Assembly (NCBI RefSeq): GCF_001522545.3
Contig: NC_031799.1
Coordinates: forward strand, 45,281,326-45,345,325
Direction of reading: 5' to 3'
From: Parus major
Lineage: Eukaryota; Chordata; Aves; Passeriformes; Paridae
DNA: 64,000 bases
Part shown: positions 1 to 12,824 of the stretch, piece after piece
Layout: every line of letters starts with the position of its first letter
How positions within the stretch are numbered: position 1 is the stretch's first letter
Translations under genes and position numbers: made by a program
The notes under the pieces: model-generated
The model's input: only the letters and a program-made list of their open reading frames with translations
What the model was told of the DNA's origin: nothing
Databases searched by the model: none

Positions 1-204
1 CTGTTTCACTGGTATCACCTCTACAGCAACCATTTGCTGCCTTGGAAGACATCTTGCTACTTAATCAAATTTCTGAAAGAAAACCTCTTTGCCACCAGGA
101 TACATCAGGGAAAAAAAAAAAAAAAAAAAAAAGCCTTTAATATCATTCATTGTAAAAAATGTATGCAACAGATATGCCACCTTCTCCAGATTCCTGCCTC
201 CTGC
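1..204. other. Unassigned sequence with a poly-A run
   Basis: No gene or known repeat recognised up to the CR1 fragment that starts near 205. It contains an uninterrupted run of 22 A at 111-132. Short open frames across this run encode poly-lysine or poly-phenylalanine and are not credible genes. The A run is not itself part of a CR1 tail, because CR1 elements end in short direct repeats rather than poly-A. Confidence 0.6.
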
Positions 205-465
205 CACAGGACCCCCGGAAGAAGGGATCAGCACCTCCTTCTCCACTTCCTCTGCTCAAAAAGCTGTAGGGAGCAATGAGGTGACCCCTCTCCCTCCTTT
301 CCTCCAAAACAGAAGAAACAAGTCCTTAGCCCCCCCTCAGAAGACATTCATTCGAGACCTTTCACTAGCTTTGTTGCCCTCCTCTGGATACATTCAACAC
401 CCTTAAAAACATTTTGAATTTGTGGGGCCCAGAATTACACACAACACGGTGGAAGTTACCTGAGA
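205..465 (-). mobile_element. CR1 LINE fragment (ORF2 C-terminal part)
   Basis: Read on the minus strand, this segment resembles the last third of the CR1 ORF2 region (reverse transcriptase C-terminal domain), a non-LTR retrotransposon of birds and reptiles. Recognisable landmarks on the + strand are the stretch around 222-285 (agcacctccttctccacttc), the 'gctttgttgccctcctctgg' block at 368-387, and 'gtggggcccagaattacaca' at 422-441. These occur in the same order and polarity as in the other CR1 copies in this window, for example near 23670-23740. The 3' terminal repeat is missing and the reading frame is broken, so it is a decayed, truncated copy. Confidence 0.8.
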
Positions 466-3400
466 TTTCAAGTAAGTGGCCCCCCCAACACCTGTCACAC
501 GCTACAGTGGGCTTGAAATCTCACCTCTCTTGCCTGATTCTCCAGTCTTTGTGACTTGGATGCACCTGACTGCAAAGTGAAAGACCCAATGCGTTAAATG
601 TTTCAAGGATCACAAAGAAAAGAGACCTCAGAAGTCAATACCAGCACTATTTGTTGGCATTACAACTTGCACTTTTGCATTACAGCTTCTGTCCTGCTAC
701 AGAACTTCATACATTCACAGAAGCAGTGGAGCACAGCCTAGTTGATGCATGAGGTCCCAGAGCAGCACAGAGGCTCAGCAGAGAACTGGAAATGTGAGAA
801 ACAAGAGAGCGAGTTGGAGAAGGAGAAAACAGAAACCCCTGTGTTTATTTCACAGTGCGTTCCACTGTGAACAGGTCTGTATTGCCACTCAATCTTGTTA
901 AATTCTGCAGGAAAAATTAAGGACTTAATCCTTACTTCACAGGCTACTAAAGTGAAGCAAATGCAGCAGCAGAATATACAGAAGGTCACTGCTAATATGT
1001 TAAACACTAGTGTGATTTTCATTCAGGCTTATCTGGCATTCACACACCCTCACATCTTCTCTAATGTAAGCTTAGCACAGGAGCTGCTCTTTCAGAGCTT
1101 AAGTCTCACAGTGACTTAAATCCCATTATCTTCATAAGGGTTTGGATCTCTGTCTGCCTTCAAGAACAAGGGGACTCCCTCTGGACTGTGTTTTGTGATA
1201 CACCCAGCTGAATCAAAGTTGCTGGCAAGGGACATGAAGTGCCCCCCTGCTGGCATGTTCCAGATGACAATCAGGTTGCATTTGTCTTGTCCCTATAGTA
1301 CTTGAAGAATCCTTCTGAACCAAAACAAGTGTCCAATGATTCTTGACAGCCTGAAGCAGATGTGAAGCAGCAGTCCCCACTCTAAACCACTGTCAATAAA
1401 TCAGCAAATCATGCCTGTATTAGCTATCATAGTGAATATCTATCCAGATGTACTCTTCCTCCTAGTGGGGTTACACTGCTGTATGAATTCAAGGGGTGCT
1501 AGAACCATGAAGAAATTTAGACAGTGCCACTCATATGCACTGTTACATGTGAAAGGATTTCCATAATTTATCCACAGGCTGACATTTAAAAAAGGTCAAT
1601 ATATAAGGCAGACATCCCAACTGTTTACCATTCAGTTCTTACCATTTTTCCCATTCATGGCAATAAAAGTAGCACTTTAAAAGGGCTCTGTGCAGCTTCA
1701 TATTTAGAGCTGCTCTGTGTTTTGTATACCACAATTTCACAGTATTCTTCTGGTCTGCAGAATGTTGCTTTCTGCAGTAGGAAATCTCCCTCTTCAAACA
1801 CATCACAATCCAACGTTCCAGTAAATTCATCTCACTTGCCATAGGTTTCCTCTTTTCTCTTTCATAAGAAAATGTCTCAGACTTTGGCCCTCAAATCACC
1901 CAGTAACAGAATGACACCCAGAAGAGCTCCATGAAGTTCACTGTCTTCTATTTCAAACCAGTTTCCCTATTTGTCCAAGCCAGCAGTGACAGAGGAAGTG
2001 ATACAGCGTAGTACTACATGGGAGTCAGGTGTTCATGTACAATTTGCTTTCATGCAAACTTAGGAAGAAATAAGCAATGCACAGTGAAAAGCACTACAAC
2101 TAAACTTCTTCAGGACCCATTCTGGATCCTCCAGTTCCTGCTCTCTCCTGGGAAATCATAACATTGGTCATGATAACAGTAGCCCAGCTCTGACCTGGCT
2201 TGGCAAAGAGCATATCTAATGTAAAATACAGCCATGAAATGACTCACGTTGCCCTCATTTAAAGAGCAGTCACAGGAACAGCAAAGTTACCAATCACCCT
2301 GGCTACACACTTCTGTCAATGTCTATGATGCAGCAGGATCAGAGGTACAAAATATCCCCTTCCTGTTACTCCTGTGGGAGAAGAAGCAGCAATTTTGTGC
2401 CTTTAGGCGTCCTCTGGCTACTTTCTTCTTGTTTTACACAGCTAATAAGCATCATGACTTCTCCATGGCTTCTGTCACTGTCAGACAATAAATAGAGTGA
2501 CTTCCATATAGGGTGTTGAAAGGTCTGAGAAGCACAAAAAAAAAAAACCAAAACAACAAAACAAAACAAAAAAACAACCAAACAAACAAAAAGCTACTGA
2601 AGGAAATCAGCCAAAAAACCTACTATTTTGTATTGTTTTTTCCTGGACCACAGTCCCCACTGCTAATGAAAGGGTCAAGAATTTTGCCATGAAGAGACCA
2701 GGAATTTAAAAAGACACATTTCAAGCTGGTCAACCTCCAGGCAGAAATTCTGCTGCCAACACAGCAGTAAAATCCCAGAGCTAGCAGGACAGCAGAGGAT
2801 GACCTTCCACTGCACAGAAACAGTAGACTTCTGCACACCCTCTTCAACCACAAGCCAGGGAAAGGACACATTCTACTTCAACAATACATAACCTGTCAAA
2901 ATGATTTTACAAACCCTAAATACCCTCGTCACAAAGACTTCCAAAGAAAGCAACTTGACACCACATAACTTCCTTTCCTTGGCTGCTCACTTGCTACTTA
3001 GCTCACCCAACTATCTAAACACCTCGGTGCCTTCTTCCCCTATGGGCAAAACTCCAAGGAAGAGTAAAATCTGATCATTCTGTGCCATTAGAGACAAGGC
3101 TAATATTTTCAAAGTTTGCATCAAAGGCAATGGCAAAACTCCCACAGAAGCTTTCTGTTAAGGCTGGTGTTACTGCTAATTAGCAGAGTGAGATTCTGTC
3201 TTCCTCAATAAGGTGAGTGAGGAGGTAGGAGAATGATGTTTTTCTTGACCACTCCCCATGACAAAACCTGGTTCCAAACTCCTCACATGCTTCAGAGACC
3301 TGCATACTCCAGTAGGGAAAGGTCAAAAGCAACCACCTGTGAACAGTTTTCAAATCCAGGCTCTTAGCTATCATAAGCTCTGGTCTAAGCTCCATTTTGG

Positions 3401-3912
3401 GGCTGTATACTGGGAAGAGAAAATGACATACCCATTATAAAAATAACATACCCATTATGGTCTGTCAAGGACACCCAACTGGCCCTCAGCCTTTGTGGAT
3501 TTTCACCATCCAAGATAGCTGAAGAGTTAAGCTACCTTAGCTGTAGATGCTCTGCAAGCAGAATCTATAGCAGGTCTGATTCTGTGTGAATTAGAGAGGA
3601 CCTTAATGACAAAATTGCGGGTTTTTTTTTTTTCTTTCTTCCAAGAGTGCCAGAAGAGATTATGATAATGGGATAAGAACTTCTGCACCATTCAAAAAAT
3701 CCAATCAAACAGAAAATTAATTCAGAGGTGTTCTGGGAAAAGCCGTATTAAACTAAAATCAAAGAGCCATGAAATCCACCCAAAGACCTCCCAGAAAGTG
3801 AGGGTAATAAAAATGGTAACAGATCAGACCATATACCCTACCCAAAGAAAGCCTATCAGCCACTAGAGGTTTGGTGCTTTGCTAATTTTGACCATCCTTG
3901 TGGATACAATTT
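466..3912. other. Unassigned intergenic or intronic DNA
   Basis: I see no coding exon, RNA gene or recognisable transposon. Open frames here are under 100 codons with no family resemblance. It holds an A/C-rich simple repeat at 2535-2592, a poly-T stretch near 3629-3640, and a short direct duplication of acatacccattat at about 3427-3458. Composition is AT-rich with few CpG dinucleotides, typical of vertebrate bulk DNA. Confidence 0.5.
2535..2592. repeat. A/C-rich simple repeat (CAAA-type)
   Basis: Long A runs broken by single or paired C, giving units such as caaaa and caaac. Similar tracts occur at 11195-11220 and 59759-59842, and the complementary T/G form at 25772-25899. No transposon body is recognised beside it. 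Confidence 0.8.
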
Positions 3913-3965
3913 ACAGATTATTCTGAGTTGGAAGGGATCCAGAAGGATCATTGAGTCCAATCCTT
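3913..3965 (-). mobile_element. CR1 LINE 3' end fragment
   Basis: The + strand reads 'ttggaagggatccagaagga' followed by 'tcattgagtccaatcc', the complement of the conserved CR1 3' untranslated end. It is preceded by a degenerate copy of the terminal 8-base repeat (cagattattctgag). Only about 50 bases are recognisable; the neighbouring sequence does not match other CR1 copies in the window. Confidence 0.7.
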
Positions 3966-6289
3966 AAGTAAATCTCCCTTTGGATGTCAGAACTGGCAGA
4001 CAGACACAATTCTGGCCCCAAAGCTAAGGAAGCAAACTATAACCTTTAGTCCTTGGTTTCCTGTGCCAATCTGCCTGGCTTGGATGATTTGCATCAGCTT
4101 GGGTTTTAACTCCAGAGAGAAAACAGTGTCCAAAACTACCTTTATTTTCCATATTATGTTTGCACTGGGAGATCTTGTTTCATCTTGTTGAAACCATTTG
4201 TAATTTAAAAATAGGACTCTGCTTAATGAATTAGCATTTACTGGATTTTACCACTCTGCAGAGACTTCTCCTTTATTGAGTAAGTGGGTAAGTTCCAGAC
4301 ACATTAAGTCATTTGGCAGATGAGCTAGTGCCCTGGGCAGCATCTTGACAGACATCAGGAGCTCAGACTTCACAAAAAGATGCTTTTTGAATTTACCTTC
4401 TCAGAGTGTCCTATTATCATACAAATCCTGACCTTGGCATGCAACATCATGTTAGAATGAAGGTCTGCCCAGGGTGAATGTTGTAAGCAGAGGCAGACAC
4501 AGCTTCCAACTCACATTAAGTTACCAAGCTGCAGAAAAAAAGCAGGCATCGTAGATGTTATTCCTTTGCTGCAGCCCTCCTCCCCCCACCTTTAACTGCA
4601 GTCTCAAAGCAGTTATTTCCCTGTACTGGATTCATGGATCTCCAGCTGTAGTGGCTGTATCTCCAGTTTTCAGGTACATTGGTTCATTTCTGTGCAAGCG
4701 ACCTTGCACTACAGCAAACATTGCAAAGCCTGCACATCTCAACACTAATTCTCCCTCAAAACAGGCACTGAAGAGTGAAATGAAACAGCACTGCTACCAC
4801 ACAAACTGTTACCTTCTCACGAGATGTCTTCATATCTTGCTGTTTTGTGCAACCGAATTAGTCCCTTTCTTCTCCAGTTTCATCTCCCTGTTCAAAATAC
4901 CCCAACTAAAATTTGGGTTGCTTGCACTGTTCTTAACATTACAATTTTGCTCCTCTAGTGAAAAACACACCACTTTCAGGGATGAAAACGTTGTTTCCAT
5001 GCCATGGGCTAGAGTCCTGCAGTAAATGTTGAAGTTGTATATGACATCAATATCACCACACATTAAACATTTACACAGCCCCATGATACTACAGTTTCTT
5101 CAAAGAATGAAAAATGCACACAGGAGATAAGAGTACAAGAGAGAATGATCATTTTCCTCTGAGGCCAATATTTCAGTTCCCAACAGCATCCAGCATCACC
5201 TCAGTGATGCTTAGACCATTTCTTAGACTGAATGTCCAGGTCAAGCAGCCTAGAAAGTAACTGAGGCGGGAAAAAGGAACCTCATTCCCAAATATTAGTT
5301 CAGTGTGCTTTCAATTTGTCCTGCACAAATCCCTACTCCTTCTATTTCACACCATTAAGTTAAAACAATTCTTTACACCCATAAGCTAATATACAGAAAC
5401 ACATAGAAGATTGGCCTCAAATCCAGGTGAAGTATACACTTTACCTGGATTTTTAGGAATACTTTATTAACATTTTCATCCTTAGTGTGGCAGTGTTCTT
5501 ACTAAAAATAACTCTCAAAATATAAGGGACAAAAATTTCTGCTCTGGCCTTTTTTTTTGTTCAGGATTTGGCCAATCTTTGGGACAAAGACGAAAGAAGG
5601 CTTACACACATAGGCAAAATGTCACTCTTTCTTCGGGCTTACTCTGCCTAAACCAGTCTTCATCCTTTATAATACCTGTCTCCATGGAATGGCATGAAAC
5701 AAATCAAGACCTGCACACTGCACAGCAGGATATGCATCCAGTTGGTAGGGTGCCAATTAGGCATGACCCAGGGCCAGCACACCTTGTGTGGGAAGTCTCT
5801 TCTCTGACATGGGGCTTTGGTCTCTGCTTGTTGCTGCCCTCTCCTGCTCAGATTCTTCAAACACTCCACTTTGGGATCATGAATCAGTGACAGGCATGCC
5901 CTTCCAAGTTCTCAATAAGCTATTACAGGTGCAGACCCTACCACAGTAGACAATCCTCCCTCTTTCCAGTTGCAAAGGGGAGGGGTAGGAGGAATTCAAG
6001 GGCCCTTGTGTGCCAATCACACTTACCTCCTAGAGCTTGTTTCATAACAAAATCCATGGTTTGTTGTTTGGGGTCCTGCCCACCTCACACCTCACATGCA
6101 CAAAGACGGGGAATCCTTGGAAGGCAGCCTGCAAAGAGCCACAATCAAAAGAGGAATAGTGTCTCTAGGAGAAGAAAAGGCTAATGCCTGGTCTTCTTCA
6201 GCTCCCTCCCCACAGCCTTCCTCCCTCCCTTTGTCTGAGTGCAGACAAGTTTCCAGCCCTCCACTCCTCCAGACCCTGCTCTGCACGAC
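3966..6289. other. Unassigned sequence
   Basis: No gene, exon or repeat recognised. A 156-codon open frame at 4555-5025 (+) has many Cys, Ser and Phe residues and resembles no protein family I know. With no conserved motif or splice context it is most likely chance. GC content rises gradually from about 5.9 kb towards the CpG-rich block that follows. Confidence 0.45.
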
Positions 6290-8310
6290 AAGGCACCCGA
6301 GGAGCAGAGCTGCATGCTGGCGAGCTGTCAGAGGCTGGGAGGAGTCAGGGGTACACGGTGGCTCCCCCAGACTGGGCAAGTGCCCGGGAGCAAGTGCGGA
6401 GGAGCAATGCGGTGCCCTTTCATGGCCTGTCTCTTACAGACGGGCAGGAAGGGGTTAAACCTTTGAACTTTCTCGTTTCCCCGCCTGTTTCTCGCCTCTC
6501 GGTTTTCAGAGGGTTTGCTCCGAGGTGGCAGCTCCGCCCGGGACCGCCGAGGGGGCATTTGAAGGTGAAGCGCCCTGCAAGTGCCCGGGAGAGCAAGCGG
6601 GGGATGCTGGGCGATCAGGATGCGCATGCAGTCCGGGTGACGGGATGGAAAGTCCCCCACCAGAACCCCTCGGAAAGCCCCCAGCGTAATGCCAGCGAGG
6701 GCTGCACCTCCTCAGGGTGAGCCGGGACGGCTCAAGGTTGACACCGGCCGGCCCCAGGTGCAGCACAGCAGCCCCGCCGCTCCGGCTGCTGCGTCCCACC
6801 CCCAGCCCGGCTTCGGCACCGGGTCACAGCCGTGCCAGCACCTGGAGGGACGAGAGCTGTCCCCGTCTCTGTGTGCCCGCACCCCGCCTCTCCTCTCTGC
6901 CCTTCCCGGCTCGGCACGGCCCGCCCGCCCCGGCGCCGATACCTCGCTCGGCGACAGGCGCTGTGCTGAGACGGGCCGGGCCGGGACAGGCGGCTGCGGC
7001 TCCTCTCCTCTCCCACGGGCTCCGGCCGGCGCCCCTGTGCCCGAGGGTTGCCGGGGAAGTTGCGGGTGCAGAGTGGGGGAGAAGGAATGAGTCCAGAGCT
7101 TCTCCTTACTTTTCCCCCGCGCCCCTCTTTTTATCACAGCATTTCCGGACCATCCCACCGACACGGTCCCTCCTTCCTCCTCCCCTCGTTGCGGGAGCTG
7201 GACTCTCTCCCTCCCCCTGCCTCCGGCTCCCCCGCCCCTTCCCTGCGCCGCCCTCGCCCCTCGGTGCTCGCCGCCGAGCCGGGCGCCAGCGCTTCCCAAG
7301 CCCCGCCGAGGGGTGCGTGTGTCTGCATGCGTGTCCCCCACCCCATCCCCGGCTGTCTCCAGCAACCAGGTGTCCTTGTGCTTTGCCGTGGGGGGAAGGA
7401 GGGGTGGCTGTCAGCCCGCTGTGGCATTTTGCAATTGCTTCCTTGCCTCTCCTCGAGAGTCTGTGTGTGCCAGGGGAAATCTCTGCAACCACGGCTTCCT
7501 GCAAAAGGGGGAGGGTGTGGGAGAGCGTTCTGCATCCTCTGTTCTGAGGTCCTTCCCGGAGATCCCCTCTCATTCCCTAGGTCCTGGAACGGGTTGGAGA
7601 GGCAAGGAAGAAGATAGGGAGGGAGCAGACTCTTCTCCTCCCCCTTGCTTCGCCTCGGATTAACTGTGGCCGGAGAAGAATCGCCGGCTGCTCGTCTCTG
7701 TGCTCTCGCTATCCAGGTGGGGGGGCCAGGGCGGGGGTGGGGGCGGGATGGGGGAAAAGAGAAAAGTCGTCTCCCTGCGATTGCCGCTGAAGGACGCGAG
7801 CGCAGCGATCCGCTGTCCAGCCCGGATTCGGGACGGCATCTGAAGGTGAGAAGGAAGGAGCTGTGTACGGTGCGAGCGCTACGTGGCAAAGCAGAGCAGT
7901 ATCCACTCCAGAGCACTGGCGCCCACCTTTAGGGATTGCCGACAGCCGGCTTGGAGCTGAGTGGGGAGGAGACGAGTTCTGCTGCTGATCCGCCTTTTTG
8001 TCGCCAACGGGAGAGGTGGGACAGCAATCCCCAAAGTAACCTATATGGGTCTTAAGGCAAGGACAGGGCTAGGGTGGAATGCTGCCGGCAGTAGTGGGAG
8101 CCTGGGGATGGGGAGCAGCGGCGCCTCCCGGGAAGACGCTGGCACGGTCCGTGGGCGACGTCGTCTGAAGGTCAGGGAGGACGCCGGGGCCGCACCTGGC
8201 ACGGCGCAGAAAGGCATGCAGATCCAGCAGGCATGACAGGCAAGTCAATCCCTCCCGGGGCAGCGATGCCGGCCATCGGGGCCCCGCACTCTGCAAAGAT
8301 TTCAGATGCC
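6290..8310. promoter_or_regulatory. CpG island, candidate promoter region
   Basis: Two kilobases of GC-rich sequence full of CpG dinucleotides, in sharp contrast to the CpG-poor DNA on either side. GC-box-like motifs are visible, for example the G-rich run with ggggcggg at about 7738-7748 and cccgcccc at about 7228-7236. In vertebrates such blocks usually mark promoters and first exons. On the + strand AAG|GTGAGA after 7845 is a good splice-donor-like site, and CAG|GTGGGG after 7716 a weaker one, so an untranslated first exon reading rightwards is possible. Long open frames here (up to 276 codons, on both strands) follow from GC-richness, are Pro/Ser/Arg-rich and match nothing. No downstream coding exon is recognised, so the gene, if any, cannot be named. 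A non-coding transcript or an unmethylated enhancer is an alternative. Confidence 0.65.
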
Positions 8311-8384
8311 AGCTGCAGATGCCGGAGTGCATGTCTCTACACTCAGGGCAGTGTCTACCACCTGGGTCTGCCTCGATGCCCCAT

Positions 8385-8523
8385 GCCTGTCTAGTGTTTC
8401 AAAGGCATTTGGATAATGCCCTTTATAACATATTTTCATTTTCTGTCATCCTGAAGTGATCAGATAATTGGACTAGATTGTCTTTTTGGGTCCCTTCTCC
8501 TGAACTCTTCCTTCTATTCTGTA
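8385..8523 (+). mobile_element. CR1 LINE 3' end fragment
   Basis: The sequence runs in CR1 sense. 'tttcaaaggcatttggataatgcc' at about 8397-8420 corresponds to the last codons of ORF2 (the FKxxLDxAL region in other CR1 copies). It is followed at 8463-8495 by 'gataattggactagattgtc' and 'ttgggtcccttctcc', the conserved 3' untranslated end. It stops in ctattctgta, a single degenerate terminal repeat. The 5' part is missing, as is typical of 5'-truncated CR1 insertions. It lies just outside the CpG-rich block. Confidence 0.8.
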
Positions 8524-11500
8524 GGCTCCCAGAAAAACACTTTTGCCACCGACATTAGTCTAAGAAACTCACCTGGGTGAGCATGTGCTGCACTTTTACT
8601 AATAAGTTTCAGAAAGGAAAAAATAATACCAAGATGGGGGGGAAAACCCTCTTGTTTTAAACCTTAACTCACCCCCAGAAATTACCGTTCAAAAGGCAGG
8701 ATAAAGTATTTTTTGATGCTTTTTTATACATAATGTAAGCATGTGTCAGCACAGATTACCGTGCTCAAGAAATGAACCTAGGAGCCTGCTGGACATGTGT
8801 GCCCAAGTATCTGCGCTATTAACACAGTATTTCCAGATCTATGTTGCCTCCACAAGTGCTTTTATGACTTTGAGCAGGGTTTATAGTTTTGGTCTGTCAT
8901 ATCACACCTTACATTCCTTTTCCATCATATGATTGCTCTTAGAGAGAAGGAAGGACAGTGTCCCCACTCCATGCCACTAAATGTCTATATGCATATTTTG
9001 CTCTTATATCCTGGAGTCTGGAAAGGAACAATACCCTCAAGCAGAAGGATCAGAAAAGTGTGAGCTAATAGTTAGAACATCCGATTGCCTAAAATCAGCT
9101 TTCTTCTTGTTATTTTGGCAGTCCTGGACAATGCTATATCAAGGAACTCCTGTAGCAGCTGAGGGTCAGCATAGCCAAGTGGGGTGGCTGAGAAATGCCA
9201 TTATTCCCATTAATAGGCTCCCTGCAAGCTTTGCAATAGTGAGTGTCCTCCCTTTTGTGCAGAGAAGAGTGATGTCATCCACAGGGACTTCTGAAGCCAG
9301 ACAAAACAATGGGGACTTCCAGAAAGTCCCTGACAGATACTCGTACTTCTTGTTGACCTATTCATAACTGCTGGTCTGTTTCCAGAGCCAGCTGACTCTC
9401 CAAGGGTCATGTACCCATGGTTCTGCTTCCAACCTGTACCCACTTTTTCCAGATTACACAGCTGACAGAGAAAATCACGACACATGAGACAGTGAAACAG
9501 CTCTTAGCACCAACTACCTCACAGTTCCCTCTTCTTCAGGAGAACAAGGCACATCATCATCAAATCACAAACTCCACTGAGATACTCCCAGTCCCAGCTT
9601 CAACATCTCTACCCTGCCTCAATAACCAGCTTCCAAATAAATCCCACAGGATTTAACTTCCAGATGAAAATCTAATCACTTGGGAGCCTGACTTGGGTAC
9701 CTCCTGTCCAGGTGATACTCTGACTATTCAGTCAGGAAAGTTCCCACCAGTACACTCCTCACCACAAGAGGACCAGGGACAGAGGCAAGAAAGGACACAG
9801 TTGAAAGGGTTGATGCAGTCTATAGATCTGTGTCTATTCATAGTCTCAGAAGGGCTTCTGGAGAAGGCTTTTACCTCGAAGGCAGAGCCTTTACTCAATT
9901 TGCTGAGAAACCCAGCTGGAAAGATGGACTCATGGGGTTCTGTTAGGTGATTTACCTGCCATTCGTGATGTCTGCTACATGAGAAATAACAGCTCCTGCA
10001 GCCACGGTAATGATATGACCAGTGCCACATGCATTTTCTTTCTGATGGCATATAACAATATATTTGGTTAATAGTAATTTATGAGTATGTATCCGGCAGT
10101 AATGCAATTTTATAACATTTACTGGACAGTAACAAATCTCAGAAACAGCAGTGTTTTCTCATCAGAGTGAGGGATTGAAACTGGTACCTGTGAATGGGAT
10201 CTATCCCAGCACCATGGACAGAGAACAGCTGCACATGCTGAGGCTACCCCTCGGCTACCTCCAAAACTTCCCCAAAGACCAAAGCGAGTTCTTAGTCTGG
10301 TTTGCACTGTGTAGCTGACATATGCTTCCTCCTGATTGTGGAATAGGCTTGTTCTTCTTTGCAGAACCAGAACAGTAGGAATCCATTTGGTGATCTTGCT
10401 TGGTGCAGTTGAAGAGTACAGAAAACTGAGCAAAGATATCCTCCAAGGAGTTTTGTGCATGGAACTCCAATTCCTTCCTTGGCCACCATCTGGGAATCTG
10501 TGTTTATTGATATCCATGTAAGAAGTGGAATAAGCCAATAATTTGGTTTGGTGACATTTTCCATAGGAAAAAAAAATCTGCATTTGTTATCTCCAAAAAG
10601 AAGGAAAGGTCTGTTTTCAGAAGAAAAAAAATAAATTAGTCAGGATGTTTCATTTCAACATCTTAAACGGCAATGTTTGATTATTCAATTCCATATGGTG
10701 TTTGACTACTAAACGGAAACCAATGCCATGTGAAAATGATACTAATAAAAAAGCTCACAAACAAAGTGTAAAGGTTATAGAAAATACATAAACAGCTGCC
10801 CAAAATGAACACACTTTGTTTCTTTTTCCCTTTCTTTTTTCCTCCCTATCCTATTATGAGCTCTCACCATTGTAACTGCTGCACTGTTCAGTGGACTGCT
10901 GGCAAGACTTGCACAGGAGCAAGATGATTAGCTTTTTATCAACACAGCTACTGAGACAGAGGAGTCAGGTACTTGCTAAGGGTAGTTTGTGTACATCAGT
11001 TGCAATCCCTTCAGTGGTTGAGTTCACTAAACACAAATCTACTGTATGTTTCATTTTCTCTTCAACTGTCAATTCTGACTGTCAAAACATTTCAGAATTC
11101 AAGCATTTTTTGCCTCTTCCAAAGTGTTGCTTTTTTTCTTGTTGTTCCATTCCACTTACAGCAGGCTTTAAGGTTTTTATTCTCCAACCAAATAGAAAAA
11201 AAACAAAACAAAACAAAAACCATAATATTCTTTTTTAGAAGTGTGTGTTTCCCTTGAGCCAAAATTATAGAAGGATTTTTCAGACATTTCTGATAGCTCT
11301 GAAACTCTGGTCCCTTGAGATTTCTTGAAGATGAACTTTCTAGTTGAGCATTTGCTTCAGCTATCACAAGACCAAATTTTAGCTGCCCACCCTCAGAAAA
11401 ACTGAAACAAACATATATTGTTTGTTCTGTCTCAATGATATGTTAACACAAGAATGCAGAGTGTATATTTTTTAAATATATCATTTGGATTTTTGTTTGG

Positions 11501-12824
11501 TTTTTTTTTAATGAACATGGATGCCATGGCCTATTTTATGAATGAGCCCCTTGGTAGGCTGCCATTTACAGGTTCTATCTTGTAAGCTGACAACTTCTTG
11601 TTGTCATCTACATGTTGTATTCTACCTTTTCTACTCCCCTAGTCCCTCTATCTCCATTCCTTTTTTTGTTTCCTATTCTCTGGATAAGCTCTTGCCTTAC
11701 CAGACTGATTGCAAGTCCCTTCTCAGCAGGACTCTGATTCCTGTGGATAGGCATGATCAGGTAAATATCCTGTAGCTTTTACCTCCAGGATTAACAGCTC
11801 TACATTACAAGGCTTCTTTGGCAGACAGAAGTTGTCCATAAAGCCAAGAATCCATCTTTATCTCTGCAGTGATTAAGTAAAGATGACTCTATCCAAAGCA
11901 TATCAAGTTCCTGTCATAAGATTATTATTTCAAGTACTTTTGGCAGAAATTTTTTCACCAGTGAATAAGTCATCCAAACCAGAGCATGCTGTGATGTGTT
12001 ATCTTATACAGGAGTTTAGAAGCAAAGAAGGTAAAAAAAAAAATTTACTGTTCTATATTTGATGCAGTTGAAACATTCTACTTTGATGTATTGAAAGTGC
12101 TGCACCTTTTCCATGACCAAATCACTTTGCCTTGACTCTTTGCTTCAAGCAATAGATATCTATATGAAAAGTAAACAAAATCATAGCAGAGTAAATCGGG
12201 GTTTTTTCAGAATTCTTTTGTCATGGAGAGGGGCAAAGAGGTCACACTTTTTTCTTTATTGCAATTTATAGTGCAAGCAAGACTCAAAATGTCAAACACA
12301 CTTTACAACAGAATTTCTATTTTCCCAGGTAATTCTGTGCCTTGCCTTCTTTTATTACTCTGTGCCTTGGAAAATGATCAGAGGGAAACAGCATACTTGG
12401 GTGAGATGATAGCCTGGTGTCAGATGCTATGGCCTGTAGTTGTTTTCCTGTGTTAAAGGAGTAGTCTCAAGTTCTGACCTTGGCTTGGAAGGAAGGTCCT
12501 CACCTCAAAATGTCAATCTCTGAGCCATAACAAATTTAATTAACATTCTAAACTTTTCATTAAGCATGAAGTGAATATGTCCTTGTGTTTAGTTTAACAC
12601 AGCCTGATTTTTGGTGAGGGAAGCTGCAGAGGCAGCTTCTGAGGGAAAAAAAACCAACAAACAAATACTCGAAGCTTCCTATGTCTAGCACAGCCAAACC
12701 CCGAGGGCTCAGAAAATGGTCGTAGTACTAGCCCAGGTACAGAAGTTGATAATGCTTCTGTGATAACATATTTTAGAAGGAAAAAATTCTCTTGCATGTT
12801 CGCGTTCTTCTTTTTCTTCTTCCG
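8524..12824. other. Unassigned sequence
   Basis: AT-rich DNA with no recognised gene or transposon. The longest open frames (154 codons at 10119-10583 minus; 128 codons at 8981-9367 plus) show no known motif. Simple features are an A/C-rich tract at 11195-11220 and short T and A runs. Confidence 0.45.
11195..11220. repeat. A/C-rich simple repeat
   Basis: Short tract of repeated aaaac units, similar in composition to the one at 2535-2592. Confidence 0.75.

Noticed and set aside
111..132. 22-A run as the tail of a retroposed gene
   Set aside because: No transcript-like body or target duplication is recognisable on either side.
4555..5025. 156-codon frame as a host gene
   Set aside because: No motif, no splice context, Cys/Ser/Phe-rich composition typical of translated random AT-rich DNA.
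6717..7547. 276-codon open frame, and several others of 155-260 codons on both strands of the CpG-rich block
   Set aside because: GC-rich DNA has few stop codons; frames are open on both strands at once, are low-complexity Pro/Ser/Arg/Gly-rich and show no known domain.
10119..10583. 154-codon minus-strand frame
   Set aside because: No resemblance to a protein family and no repeat or exon signals.
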